NCBI GenBank assembly: GCA_044868005.1
Contig: JBIOVX010000211.1
Coordinates: 34,776 to 98,775 of the forward strand
Reading direction: 5' to 3'
From: DATARR01 sp044868005
GTDB lineage: Bacteria > Acidobacteriota > Thermoanaerobaculia > Multivoradales > UBA5704
DNA length: 64,000 bases
The translations under genes were made by a program, and so were the position numbers. The notes beneath the pieces were generated by a model. It did no database searches, was not told where the DNA came from, and saw only the letters and a program-made list of their open reading frames with translations. Each line of letters starts with the position of its first letter. Positions within the stretch are counted from its first letter, which is position 1. Of this stretch, positions 41,790-49,593 are shown one piece after another.

Positions 41790-42962
41790 GTGAAGACGTG
41801 CTCCGTCAGAATCGTGACGCTGCCGGTCCTGGCTTTCGTGGCGCTGCTCGCGGCTCCGGTGACATTCGCGGACGACCGCATGACACCGCTGATCCTTGCC
41901 GTGCACGACGCTCCCGTACCATTCAACGGCTCAGACGGGCGCCAGCATCTTGTCTACGAGGTGTGGATCACTAATTTCACGAGCGGCGATGCGACGGTCG
42001 AGAGAGTCGATGTGCTCGGCGACGGCAAGCCGATCGCGATGCTCGACCGGGCCGCCATCGCGACGCGGCTGCAGCCCGCGGGCCGTCGTGACGCCACCGT
42101 CGTGCTCCCCGGCGGGGGCACGTCGCTTCTATTCGTACACCTCACGCTTCCGACGGACGCCAACTTGCCGGAGCTGATCGTGCACCGCGTCGGGGCGGAG
42201 ATTTCGGCGGCTCCGCCGAGCATGCGGCACATGACGCTTGAAGGCGGCGGCTTCGCGATGAATCACAGGCCCGCGATCGTCATCGGGCCGCCGCTGCGCG
42301 GCGCGGGTTACATCGCCGCCGACTCGTGCTGCGATGCCACCCGGCACACCCGCGCCACGGTGCCGGTCAACGGCCGCGTGCGCATCGCCCAGCGGTACGC
42401 GGTCGACTGGGAGCGACTGGACGACGCAAACCGCATCTACGCGGGACCGCGCGAGCAACTGACGAGCTATACCATCTACGGCAAGGAAGCGATCGCGGTG
42501 GCCGATGCTCGCGTCGTGACCGCGATCGACGGCCTGCCCGAGCAGATACCCGGCAAGTTTCCGGATGCGCTTCCGCTCGATCAGGCGGATGGCAACGCGG
42601 TCGTTCTGGATCTGGGTGGCAGGCGTTTCGCGCTCTACGCGCACTTCAAGCGCGGGAGTGTCCGCGTGCGCCCCGGCGATAGCGTGAAGCGTGGCGAGGT
42701 GCTCGGACTCGTCGGCAACTCCGGAAACTCGATCGCCCCGCACCTTCATTTCCACGTGATGGACGGGGCCTTCCCGCTTGATTCGAACGGCCTGCCGTAC
42801 GAGATCGACGAATTCGAGATTACCGGTCAGTCGCCCGGCACCGAGGCGTTCGACACCGCCGAGGCCGAGGGAACGCCGCTCCCGGTGCAGCCGGTCACGC
42901 CGCCGCGGCGCGTCCGGAACGCGTTACCCCTCGACCAGGGGATCGTGCGGTTCTTGCGATGA
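41790..42962 (+). CDS. Secreted M23-family peptidase
   Basis: 390 residues. Signal peptide in the first ~27 residues ('VLAFVALLAAPVTFADD'). The C-terminal LytM domain has 'IAQRYAVDWERLDD' (metal Asp region), 'LYAHFKRGSVRVRPGDSVKR', 'GLVGNSGNSIAPHLHFHVMD' with the HxH motif. The first zinc His of typical LytM (Hx3D) is not obvious (the site reads Q-R-Y-A-V-D), so activity is uncertain. The N-terminal ~170 residues form a beta-rich domain. Start is GTG 41790 after TTGGAGG. Confidence 0.8.
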   Translation: MKTCSVRIVTLPVLAFVALLAAPVTFADDRMTPLILAVHDAPVPFNGSDGRQHLVYEVWITNFTSGDATVERVDVLGDGKPIAMLDRAAIATRLQPAGRRDATVVLPGGGTSLLFVHLTLPTDANLPELIVHRVGAEISAAPPSMRHMTLEGGGFAMNHRPAIVIGPPLRGAGYIAADSCCDATRHTRATVPVNGRVRIAQRYAVDWERLDDANRIYAGPREQLTSYTIYGKEAIAVADARVVTAIDGLPEQIPGKFPDALPLDQADGNAVVLDLGGRRFALYAHFKRGSVRVRPGDSVKRGEVLGLVGNSGNSIAPHLHFHVMDGAFPLDSNGLPYEIDEFEITGQSPGTEAFDTAEAEGTPLPVQPVTPPRRVRNALPLDQGIVRFLR

Positions 42963-43070
42963 GCCAGACGCGCTCGATGACTGACATCAAGGGGGGCGCG
43001 ACCGAGGACGACTTCGAGTGGTCCGCGCCTGAGGATTTCTGACGTCTATCCCGGCGACAGATCGGAATTC

Positions 43071-43325
43071 TTAGCGGTAAACATCTCTCCGGTGTCCCAC
43101 ATGGAGAATTGTCACCGTGCGACCGCCGTCATCGATTTCATAGATGACCCGGTAGTCGCCGACCCGGATGCGCCAGCCCTCTCGGCCTGTCAACTTGCGG
43201 CAGCCATGGGGCCTAGGATTGTCTCCCAGATTCCGGATAGCCTCGATCAGACGATCGCGATCTCCATGGATTATCTGTGCCAGCTCCCTCTGGGCCCGGC
43301 GCAGAATAGAGACGCTGTAATTCAT
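43071..43325 (-). CDS. RelE/ParE-family toxin
   Basis: 84 residues, family-typical. 'MNYSVSILRRAQRELAQI', 'NLGDNPRPHGCRKLTGREGW' and 'RIRVGDYRVIYEIDD' are the RelE hallmarks, with the C-terminal 'HVGHRRDVYR' carrying catalytic-type Arg/His/Tyr. It cleaves mRNA at the ribosome in the known examples. Its start overlaps the antitoxin stop by 4 nt. Confidence 0.93.
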   Translation of the reverse strand: MNYSVSILRRAQRELAQIIHGDRDRLIEAIRNLGDNPRPHGCRKLTGREGWRIRVGDYRVIYEIDDGGRTVTILHVGHRRDVYR

Positions 43326-43528
43326 TCTTGGGTTCTCTGGATCTCCCGCAGCGCCTGCTCCAAGGGAATCACCTCATCACCGCTCTGCTTGGCGGCATCG
43401 TAGGCGCGGATCGACTCGAGCTCCTCAATTTCTTCCAGGAGCTTTCGGTAGTCACTGATGTCCAACAGCACTCCTACTCGGTGTCCTTCTTCGTCAACCA
43501 GAAACCGCTCCGTATGTGGTGTCGCCAT
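43322..43528 (-). CDS. Antitoxin of the RelE pair
   Basis: 68 residues from ATG 43528, which has a CAGGAGGAGG ribosome site. 'DEEGHRVGVLLDISDYRKLL' is typical of short RelB/Phd-like antitoxins that sit before RelE, followed by an acidic helical tail ('EEIEELESIRAYDAAK'). It should neutralise the RelE protein and repress the operon. Divergent from trmFO. Confidence 0.85.
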   Translation of the reverse strand: MATPHTERFLVDEEGHRVGVLLDISDYRKLLEEIEELESIRAYDAAKQSGDEVIPLEQALREIQRTQE

Positions 43529-43580
43529 CGCCTCCTCCTGCCTCATTCTACATTCTCAACGGCCTCTCGCCAGCGCAGCC

Positions 43581-43586
43581 TATAAT
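43581..43586 (+). promoter_or_regulatory. Perfect -10 box (TATAAT) 6 nt before trmFO
   Basis: TATAAT lies 6 nt from ATG 43593, putting +1 on the A of the start codon and implying a leaderless trmFO message. No clear -35 box. Confidence 0.65.
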
Positions 43587-43592
43587 GCAGGT

Positions 43593-44936
43593 ATGTCCTC
43601 ACCCATCCACGTCATCGGCGGCGGACTCGCCGGTTCGGAGTGCGCCTGGCAGCTCGCCGAGCGGGGCGTTTCCGTGGTGCTGCACGAGATGCGGCCGGTA
43701 AAAGGCACTCCGGCGCACAAGACCGGAGACCTCGCCGAGCTGGTGTGCAGCAACTCGCTGCGCAGCGACGATCCGTTCCACGCCGCGGGGTTGCTCAAGA
43801 GGGAGATGGAAGCCTTCGGCTCGCTCATCATCGGCTCGGCGCGCCGGGCGGCGGTGCCGGCGGGGAGCGCCCTGGCTCTCGACCGCGACCGCTTCGCGGC
43901 ATTGGTGACGGAGGCGATCCGCCGGCATCCCCGCATCGAGCTGCGGCGCGAGGAGGTGACGGAGATACCGGACGGCGAGGTGGTCATCGCCACCGGCCCG
44001 CTCACCTCGGAGGCGATGTCCGCCGGCCTGCAGCGGCTGCTGGGCAGCGAATACCTTTACTTCTACGACGCCATCGCGCCTATCGTGGAAGCGGAGAGCC
44101 TCGATCTCGCCAAGCTCTTCTGGCAGTCGCGCTACGGCAAGGGCGAGGGAGAGGATTACCTCAACGCGCCCATGGACAAGGAGCAATACCTCGCCTTCCA
44201 CCAGGCGGTCGCCGAGGCCGAGGTGGTGGCGCCGCACGATTTCGAGAAGGCGGTGTTCTTCGAGGGCTGCCTGCCCATCGAGGAGCTGGCCCGGCGCGGC
44301 GTCGACACCCTCCGCTACGGGCCCATGAAGCCGGTGGGCCTCACCGCGCCGGACGGGCGGCGGCCGTACGCCGTGGTGCAGCTCCGGCAGGAGAACCTCG
44401 CGAAGAGCCACTTCAACCTGGTGGGCTTCCAGTCGCGCATGAAATGGGGCGAGCAGGAGCGGGTTCTGCGGCTGATCCCCGGCCTCGCGAACGCGCGCTT
44501 CGTGCGCTTCGGGCAGATCCACCGCAACACGTTCATCAACGCGCCCATCCATCTCGATCCGTATTACCGGGTGAAGACCCGCCCGCAGATGCGTCTGGCG
44601 GGCCAGATCACCGGCGTCGAGGGCTACCTCGAATCGGCGGCGACCGGCCTCGCTATCGGCCTCTACATCGCCCTGGAGCGTCAGGGGCACGCGACGGAGC
44701 CTTTTCCTGCCACCACGGCGTTGGGCGCTCTCGCCCGCCATCTGACGGAGTCGGATGCCAGGCACTTCCAGCCTGCTAACATCAACTACGGTTTGTTCGC
44801 CGAGCTGCCGGAGAAGGTGCGCAAAGGGGACCGGAGAGCGGCCTACGTGGAGCGGGCGCGGGCGGAGCTCGCGGCGTGGGCGGAGCGGAGTGGGGTCAGC
44901 GCAGAGATCCCGGCGGAGGCGATGGCTGCGTCGTAA
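43593..44936 (+). CDS. trmFO: tRNA (uracil-5-)-methyltransferase TrmFO
   Basis: 447 residues. FAD-binding 'HVIGGGLAGSECAWQLAER' at the N-terminus, 'ELVCSNSLRSDDPFHAAGLL' (catalytic Cys region), 'FYDAIAPIVEAESLD', 'FEGCLPIEELARRG' and 'GQITGVEGYLESAATGL' are the TrmFO signature blocks. It makes m5U54 in the T-loop of tRNA using methylenetetrahydrofolate and FAD. trmFO lies with xerC and hslVU in many Firmicutes and other phyla; the same order is kept here, with two extra genes between. Confidence 0.96.
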   Translation: MSSPIHVIGGGLAGSECAWQLAERGVSVVLHEMRPVKGTPAHKTGDLAELVCSNSLRSDDPFHAAGLLKREMEAFGSLIIGSARRAAVPAGSALALDRDRFAALVTEAIRRHPRIELRREEVTEIPDGEVVIATGPLTSEAMSAGLQRLLGSEYLYFYDAIAPIVEAESLDLAKLFWQSRYGKGEGEDYLNAPMDKEQYLAFHQAVAEAEVVAPHDFEKAVFFEGCLPIEELARRGVDTLRYGPMKPVGLTAPDGRRPYAVVQLRQENLAKSHFNLVGFQSRMKWGEQERVLRLIPGLANARFVRFGQIHRNTFINAPIHLDPYYRVKTRPQMRLAGQITGVEGYLESAATGLAIGLYIALERQGHATEPFPATTALGALARHLTESDARHFQPANINYGLFAELPEKVRKGDRRAAYVERARAELAAWAERSGVSAEIPAEAMAAS

Positions 44937-44965
44937 GATTCGGCGATTACGGAAAGGTATGCCCC

Positions 44966-45010
44966 AAAACCTCACCCTGTGGCCCCCTCTCCAGCGAGCT
45001 GGAGAGGGAA
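44966..45010. repeat. CCTCACC...CTCTCC/GGAGAGG dispersed palindrome
   Basis: CCTCACC, then CCCTCTCC-AGCGAGCT-GGAGAGGG, a strong stem between trmFO and the serine hydrolase gene. It is related to the repeats at 17845, 25620 and 63898. Confidence 0.6.
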
Positions 45011-45052
45011 CGCCTACGCCAGTTGAACTCACTTCAGAGGGAGGATGCCCCA

Positions 45053-46096
45053 ATGACCATGTCTCGCCGCTCATTTCTGGCCACACCCTTGATCGCCGCC
45101 GGTGTGCCTGCCGTGCCTTGGCTGGCGGATGCCGCTCTCTTGCCACCGCCCGACCTCGGCGAGGACATCATCCGTGAGTTCAGCCGGTTGCCGGGGCGCA
45201 AGGCGCTCAAGATTTCCGCGCCAGGAGTCGACTCCGCGCCGCCATGGTCTGCCGAGCTCAACGCCGGGCAGGTTCTCTTCTGCGCCAGCTCATTCAAGGT
45301 CTTCGTGCTGACCGAGTTTCTGCGGCGGGCCGAGGCACAGGTCAAGCCGAACACACCGTTGACCAAGCTCCTGGCCAGGCTCCTGCCTGTGAACGACAGC
45401 GTCTGGATGTTCGGCTCGCCCGTCTTGGCTCCGAAGCCGGAGAAGGGGGGCATGGTGACCGGCCGCATCACGGCGCTGACGGCGCTCGAGGCGATGATCG
45501 CTCATAGCGACAATACCGCGACCGACATGGCGCTGAAGCGTCTGGGCCCCGATTCGGTGCGGGCGCTCATTGCCGGCGCCGGCCTGCAGGACACGCGGAT
45601 TCCGAATGCCACGCGCCAGTTCTTCGCCTACGAGGCTGGCGCGCCCAATTGGCGGACGATCACCTGGCCCGAAATGCTGGATGCGTTCAGCAACCTGCCT
45701 CGGACAGGGCCACCGATCATCAACGGTGTGCAGACGATGGCGTCTACGCCGAACGATTTCGTCTCGTTTTATGCCCGCGCTCTGCAGGGCGAGTTCTTCG
45801 AGGAGGAGGGAACCCTGACGCCGTTTCGTTCCATCCTGGCGCAGGCCGACGCCATCCCGTTGATCATGCCGCTCGGAGTGAACGCATTCCTGAAGGGCGG
45901 CAGCCTCGATCTGTTCGACGAGCACGCGTTGTCGATCGCGGGCGGCATGTTCATCCCCGCTCGCCGCTGGGTCTACTACAGCCTGATGATCAACTGGGTA
46001 GATGGCCAGGGAGGCACCACCGAAACGGTGGGACCGCTCTTCGCCGAGGTGCTCGGCAACATCTTCACCTGGATCAGGGACGCCTTCGCCGGCTGA
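45053..46096 (+). CDS. Tat-exported class A beta-lactamase-fold serine hydrolase
   Basis: 347 residues. The N-terminus 'MSRRSFLATPLIAAG' is a twin-arginine signal. The active-site triad of motifs is present: S-x-x-K as 'ASSFK' (Ser79, Lys82), 'HSDNTATD' (S-D-N at 152-154) and Lys-Gly-Gly ('FLKGGSLDL', Lys281) in place of KTG. Enzymes of this fold are beta-lactamases or D,D-peptidase-like hydrolases; class A level substrate cannot be inferred. GGGAGGA precedes ATG 45053 (ATG 45059 is equally possible). It interrupts the trmFO-xerC neighbourhood. Confidence 0.85.
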   Translation: MTMSRRSFLATPLIAAGVPAVPWLADAALLPPPDLGEDIIREFSRLPGRKALKISAPGVDSAPPWSAELNAGQVLFCASSFKVFVLTEFLRRAEAQVKPNTPLTKLLARLLPVNDSVWMFGSPVLAPKPEKGGMVTGRITALTALEAMIAHSDNTATDMALKRLGPDSVRALIAGAGLQDTRIPNATRQFFAYEAGAPNWRTITWPEMLDAFSNLPRTGPPIINGVQTMASTPNDFVSFYARALQGEFFEEEGTLTPFRSILAQADAIPLIMPLGVNAFLKGGSLDLFDEHALSIAGGMFIPARRWVYYSLMINWVDGQGGTTETVGPLFAEVLGNIFTWIRDAFAG

Positions 46097-46110
46097 ATGA
46101 TGACCGGGGC

Positions 46111-47040
46111 ATGCGCCGCCTGATCCACCGCTTCCTCGAGCATCTCCAAGGAGAGAGGCAGCTCTCGCCGCAAACCTTGCGCGCCTATGAGTACGATCTC
46201 GTCTCCTTTCACGAGTTCCTCGCCCGCGACTTTCTCGGCAAGGCGCCGGAGGAGGTGCGGCCGCGGGATGTGGACGCTCTCGCGGTGCGCTCGTTCCTGG
46301 CGGCGTTGACCCGGCGGGGTTTGGGCAAGCGCAGCCAGGGTCGGGCGCTCGCGGCCGTGCGTAGCCTCTTCCGCTTCGCCTGCCTCGAAGGGGTGATGCA
46401 GGCCAATCCTGCCCAAGGGGTGCGGACCCCAAAGTTCCCTAAAGCGCTGCCGCGCCACCTGCGGCCGGGTGAGGTGGAGGACCTCATCGAGGCGCCGGCC
46501 GGCGACGAGCCGCTGGTGCGGCGCGATCGGGCCATCCTGGAGCTGCTCTACGCCGCGGGCCTGCGCGTCTCCGAGCTGGTGGGGCTCGACTGGCCGGACG
46601 TCGATCTCTCGGCGCGGGTGCTGCGGGTGATGGGCAAGGGGAGCAAGGAGCGCATGGTGCCCTTCGGCCGGCCGGCGGCGGAGGCGCTGCGGCGCTGGCT
46701 GGAAGTCTGGGAGAGCGTGCGCGAGGCCCTGGACGGCGGCGAGCCGGTGTTCCTCAACCGCGGGGGCACACGGCTGACCGACCGCTCGGTGCGGCGGGTG
46801 ATCGACCGCTGGGTGGACGCCGCCGCGGTGGCGCGGGGAGTCCATCCGCACACGCTGCGGCACACTTTCGCTACGCACCTGCTGGAGAACGGCGCCGACC
46901 TTCGCGCCATCCAGGAGCTGCTCGGCCACAGCTCGCTCTCCACCACCCAGAAGTACACGCATCTGGAGGTGGAGCGGCTGCTCTCCGTCTACCGTGACGC
47001 CCATCCGCGGGCGCGGCGGGGGTCGGGCGGAGCGGAATGA
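46111..47040 (+). CDS. xerC: Tyrosine recombinase XerC
   Basis: 309 residues. An N-terminal SAM-like core-binding domain ('LSPQTLRAYEYDLVSFHEFL') is followed by the catalytic domain: Arg152 in 'AGLRVSELVGL', 'HTLRHTFATHL' (His247, Arg250), 'LGHSSLSTTQKYTH' (His273, nucleophile Tyr282). It resolves chromosome dimers at dif with XerD. Position before hslV matches the codV-clpQ-clpY order of other phyla, so it is the housekeeping recombinase, not an integron integrase. ATG 46111 lies 14 nt after the previous stop. Confidence 0.94.
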   Translation: MRRLIHRFLEHLQGERQLSPQTLRAYEYDLVSFHEFLARDFLGKAPEEVRPRDVDALAVRSFLAALTRRGLGKRSQGRALAAVRSLFRFACLEGVMQANPAQGVRTPKFPKALPRHLRPGEVEDLIEAPAGDEPLVRRDRAILELLYAAGLRVSELVGLDWPDVDLSARVLRVMGKGSKERMVPFGRPAAEALRRWLEVWESVREALDGGEPVFLNRGGTRLTDRSVRRVIDRWVDAAAVARGVHPHTLRHTFATHLLENGADLRAIQELLGHSSLSTTQKYTHLEVERLLSVYRDAHPRARRGSGGAE

Positions 47041-47567
47041 GCGCGCGGCGGTTCTCCTGCACCCCCGCCGGCGCGATCCTCCGGGGACGGACGCGGCTCC
47101 GCCGGCTGCTGCTCGGGCTCGCCCTCGTGCTGGTCGCGGCGGCCGTCCTCTTCTGGCTCAGCCTGCTGATCCGCCGAGGCGGCACCTGGTGGCCCGGTCT
47201 CTTCGCGCTGCTCGCCGCCGCGGTGCCGTGGATGGCGTGGCGGATGAGCGGCGACCTGGATCTCCTCGGGCTCGACGTGGAGAATGGGCGGCTGACGATC
47301 CGGATGCGCCGACAGCAGGAGAGCTTCGATCTCGCCGGCGCCGCGGCCCGGCGTCTCGCGCCGGAGGAGATCGAGCACCTCGAGCGCCTGGCGACGAACG
47401 GCGGCGTCACGGCGGGGACGGGCGGCTTCGAGTCCCATCGCCTGGGCGAGTTCGACCTCTATGCCACCGACCTCGCCAACGCCGTGCTGGTGGACCTCGG
47501 GGAGACGCGGCTGATCGTCACGCCGGACGATCCGGAAGGCTTCCTCCAGGCCCTCTCCTCCCCCTGA
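47037..47567 (+). CDS. Small membrane protein between xerC and hslV
   Basis: 176 residues with no recognised family. Two hydrophobic helices (about 25-43 and 52-69) are followed by a soluble part with 'RLTIRMRRQQESFDLAGAAA' and 'LGEFDLYATDLANAVLVDLG', resembling a bacterial PH-like domain that ends in 'RLIVTPDDPEGFLQAL'. It overlaps xerC by ATGA (47037-47040). Possibly a membrane-anchored scaffold. Confidence 0.65.
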   Translation: MSARRFSCTPAGAILRGRTRLRRLLLGLALVLVAAAVLFWLSLLIRRGGTWWPGLFALLAAAVPWMAWRMSGDLDLLGLDVENGRLTIRMRRQQESFDLAGAAARRLAPEEIEHLERLATNGGVTAGTGGFESHRLGEFDLYATDLANAVLVDLGETRLIVTPDDPEGFLQALSSP

Positions 47568-47569
47568 TA

Positions 47570-47575
47570 TACAAT
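47570..47575 (+). promoter_or_regulatory. -10 box TACAAT, 9 nt before hslV
   Basis: TACAAT at 47570-47575 and ATG 47585 give the same TACAAT-N8/9-ATG geometry seen before the intron-split hydrolase start. The hslVU transcript would be nearly leaderless. Confidence 0.55.
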
Positions 47576-47584
47576 CCCCGCCCT

Positions 47585-48127
47585 ATGGACACCTTCGCCT
47601 CCACCACCGTGCTGCTCGTCCGCCGGGACGGCCGGGTCTGTATGGGGAGCGACGGCCAGGTGACGATGAACCAGAACACCATCGTCAAGAGCGGCGCCAA
47701 GAAGATCCGCCGCGCCGGCAAGGGGCAGGTGCTGGTGGGCTTCGCCGGCGGCGGCGCGGACACGCTGGCGCTTTTCGCGCGGCTGGAGGCGAAGCTGGAG
47801 GAGTTCGGCGGCAACCTGGAGCGGGCGGTGGTCGAGCTGGCCAAGGACTGGCGCACGGACCGCGCCCTGCGCCAGCTCCAGGCGGTGCTCATCGTCACCG
47901 ACAAGCAGAAGAGCTTCTTCGTCTCCGGCGGCGGCGAGCTGCTGCAGCCGGACGAGGACGACGCCGTGCTCGCCGTGGGCTCGGGCGCCAACTACGCGCT
48001 GGCGGCCGCGCGCGCCCTGATGCGGCACACCTCGCTCGCCGCTCCCGAGATCGTCGCCGAGGCGATGAAGATCGCCGCCGAGATCTGCATCTTCACCAAC
48101 GACCGTCTGACCATCGAGGAACTGTAG
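47585..48127 (+). CDS. hslV: ATP-dependent protease peptidase subunit HslV
   Basis: 180 residues. After a short propeptide (Met-Asp-Thr-Phe-Ala-Ser) comes 'TTVLLVRRDGRVCMGSDGQV', so the N-terminal Thr nucleophile is Thr7 or Thr8. 'KSGAKKIRRAGKGQVLVGFA' and 'AVGSGANYALAAARAL' are the other HslV signatures. The protein forms the ClpQ dodecamer and works with HslU. hslU follows 9 nt downstream. Confidence 0.96.
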   Translation: MDTFASTTVLLVRRDGRVCMGSDGQVTMNQNTIVKSGAKKIRRAGKGQVLVGFAGGGADTLALFARLEAKLEEFGGNLERAVVELAKDWRTDRALRQLQAVLIVTDKQKSFFVSGGGELLQPDEDDAVLAVGSGANYALAAARALMRHTSLAAPEIVAEAMKIAAEICIFTNDRLTIEEL

Positions 48128-48136
48128 GGAAAGGTT

Positions 48137-49519
48137 ATGTCGATCCAAGTTTCCAGCGAGACCCCAGCCGGCCTCGCGATCGAAAATATGACGCCGCGGG
48201 AGATCGTCGCCGAGCTCGACAAGTTCGTCGTCGGGCAGAAGCTGGCGAAGCGCGCCGTGGCCATCGCCCTGCGCAACCGCTGGCGCCGCCAGCAGCTCCC
48301 CCCCGAACTCGCCGAGGAGATCGCGCCCAAGAACATCCTGATGATCGGTCCGACCGGCGTCGGCAAGACGGAGATCGCCCGCCGGCTGGCGCGCTTGGCG
48401 AAAGCTCCCTTCCTCAAGGTGGAAGCCAGCAAGTTCACCGAGGTCGGCTACGTCGGGCGCGACGTCGAGTCGATGATCCGCGACCTGGTGGAGATCGCCG
48501 TCACCATGGTCAAGGAGGAGAAGCGGGAGGCGGTGCGCGAGGCAGCCGCCGCGCGCGCCGAGGACCGCCTGCTGCAGCTCCTGGTGCCGCCGCGGCCGAT
48601 CAACGCCTACCTGCGGCACGAGGAGGAGAACGAGGACGATCTCGCCGCCACGCGCGAGAAGTTCCGCGACAAGCTGCGCTCCGGCGCGCTGGATCACCGG
48701 CGCGTCGAGATCGAGGTGGACGAGGCCTCCTATCCCAGCCTCGAGATGTTCACGCCCCAGGGCGTCGAAGAGGTGGGCATCAACATCAAGGAGATGCTCC
48801 CCGGCCTCTTCGGCCGCAAGAAGAAGCAGCAGGTGTCGGTCGAGGAGGCGCGCGAGATCCTGCTGCAGCAGGAGTCCGAGAAGCTGATCGACCGCGCCAT
48901 CGTCGCCCGCGAGGCGCGCCAGCGCGTCGAGCAGGGCGGCCTTATCTTCCTCGACGAGATCGACAAGATCGCCGGCCGCGAGGGCGGCCGCGGCCCCGAC
49001 GTGTCGCGCGAGGGCGTGCAGCGCGACCTGCTGCCGATCGTCGAGGGCACCAACGTGTCGACCAAGTACGGCATGGTGAAGACCGATCACATCCTGTTCA
49101 TCGCCGCCGGCGCCTTCCACGTCAGCAAGCCTTCGGACCTCATCCCGGAGCTGCAGGGGCGCTTTCCTATCCGCGTCGAGCTGGACGCCTTGACCGAGCA
49201 GGATTTCGTGCGCATCCTGACCGAGCCGGAGACCGCGCTCACCAAGCAGTACTCGGCGCTGCTGGCGACCGAGGGCGTGACGCTCGAGTACACGCCGGAT
49301 TCCGTCGCCGAGATCGCGCGCCTGGCCGTCGAGGTGAACTCCACGACGGAGAACATCGGCGCCCGCCGCCTCTCCACCCTCATGGAGCGCCTGCTCGACG
49401 AGGTCTCCTTCGAGGCTCCCGACATGGCGGGAGTGAGCGTCAAGGTGGACGGCGAGTACGTCCGGCGCGTGCTCTCCGACATCGTCAAGGACCAGGATCT
49501 GTCGCGCTATGTCCTCTAG
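48137..49519 (+). CDS. hslU: ATP-dependent protease ATPase subunit HslU
   Basis: 460 residues. 'MTPREIVAELDKFVVGQKLA' N-domain, Walker A 'GPTGVGKTE' (about 71-79), the I-domain (about 110-245), Walker B 'LIFLDEIDKIAGREGGRGPD', sensor 'GRFPIRVEL' and 'NIGARRLSTLMERLLDEVSF'. The C-terminus 'RYVL' is the docking tail for HslV (usually ending Ile-Leu), so the pair should assemble. Followed by a strong hairpin-T-run terminator at 49543-49571. Confidence 0.97.
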   Translation: MSIQVSSETPAGLAIENMTPREIVAELDKFVVGQKLAKRAVAIALRNRWRRQQLPPELAEEIAPKNILMIGPTGVGKTEIARRLARLAKAPFLKVEASKFTEVGYVGRDVESMIRDLVEIAVTMVKEEKREAVREAAAARAEDRLLQLLVPPRPINAYLRHEEENEDDLAATREKFRDKLRSGALDHRRVEIEVDEASYPSLEMFTPQGVEEVGINIKEMLPGLFGRKKKQQVSVEEAREILLQQESEKLIDRAIVAREARQRVEQGGLIFLDEIDKIAGREGGRGPDVSREGVQRDLLPIVEGTNVSTKYGMVKTDHILFIAAGAFHVSKPSDLIPELQGRFPIRVELDALTEQDFVRILTEPETALTKQYSALLATEGVTLEYTPDSVAEIARLAVEVNSTTENIGARRLSTLMERLLDEVSFEAPDMAGVSVKVDGEYVRRVLSDIVKDQDLSRYVL

Positions 49520-49542
49520 CCCCTCGCAACATCGATCTGTAG

Positions 49543-49571
49543 GGGCGGCCCTATGTGGCCGCCCTGTTTTT
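49543..49571 (+). terminator. Rho-independent terminator of hslVU
   Basis: GGGCGGCC (49543-49550), loop CTATGT, GGCCGCCC (49557-49564), then TGTTTTT. The same stem recurs at 61970 and 62051, so a dispersed repeat has been used as the terminator. Confidence 0.88.
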
Positions 49572-49593
49572 GCGTGCCGCCCTGCTTCACCTC

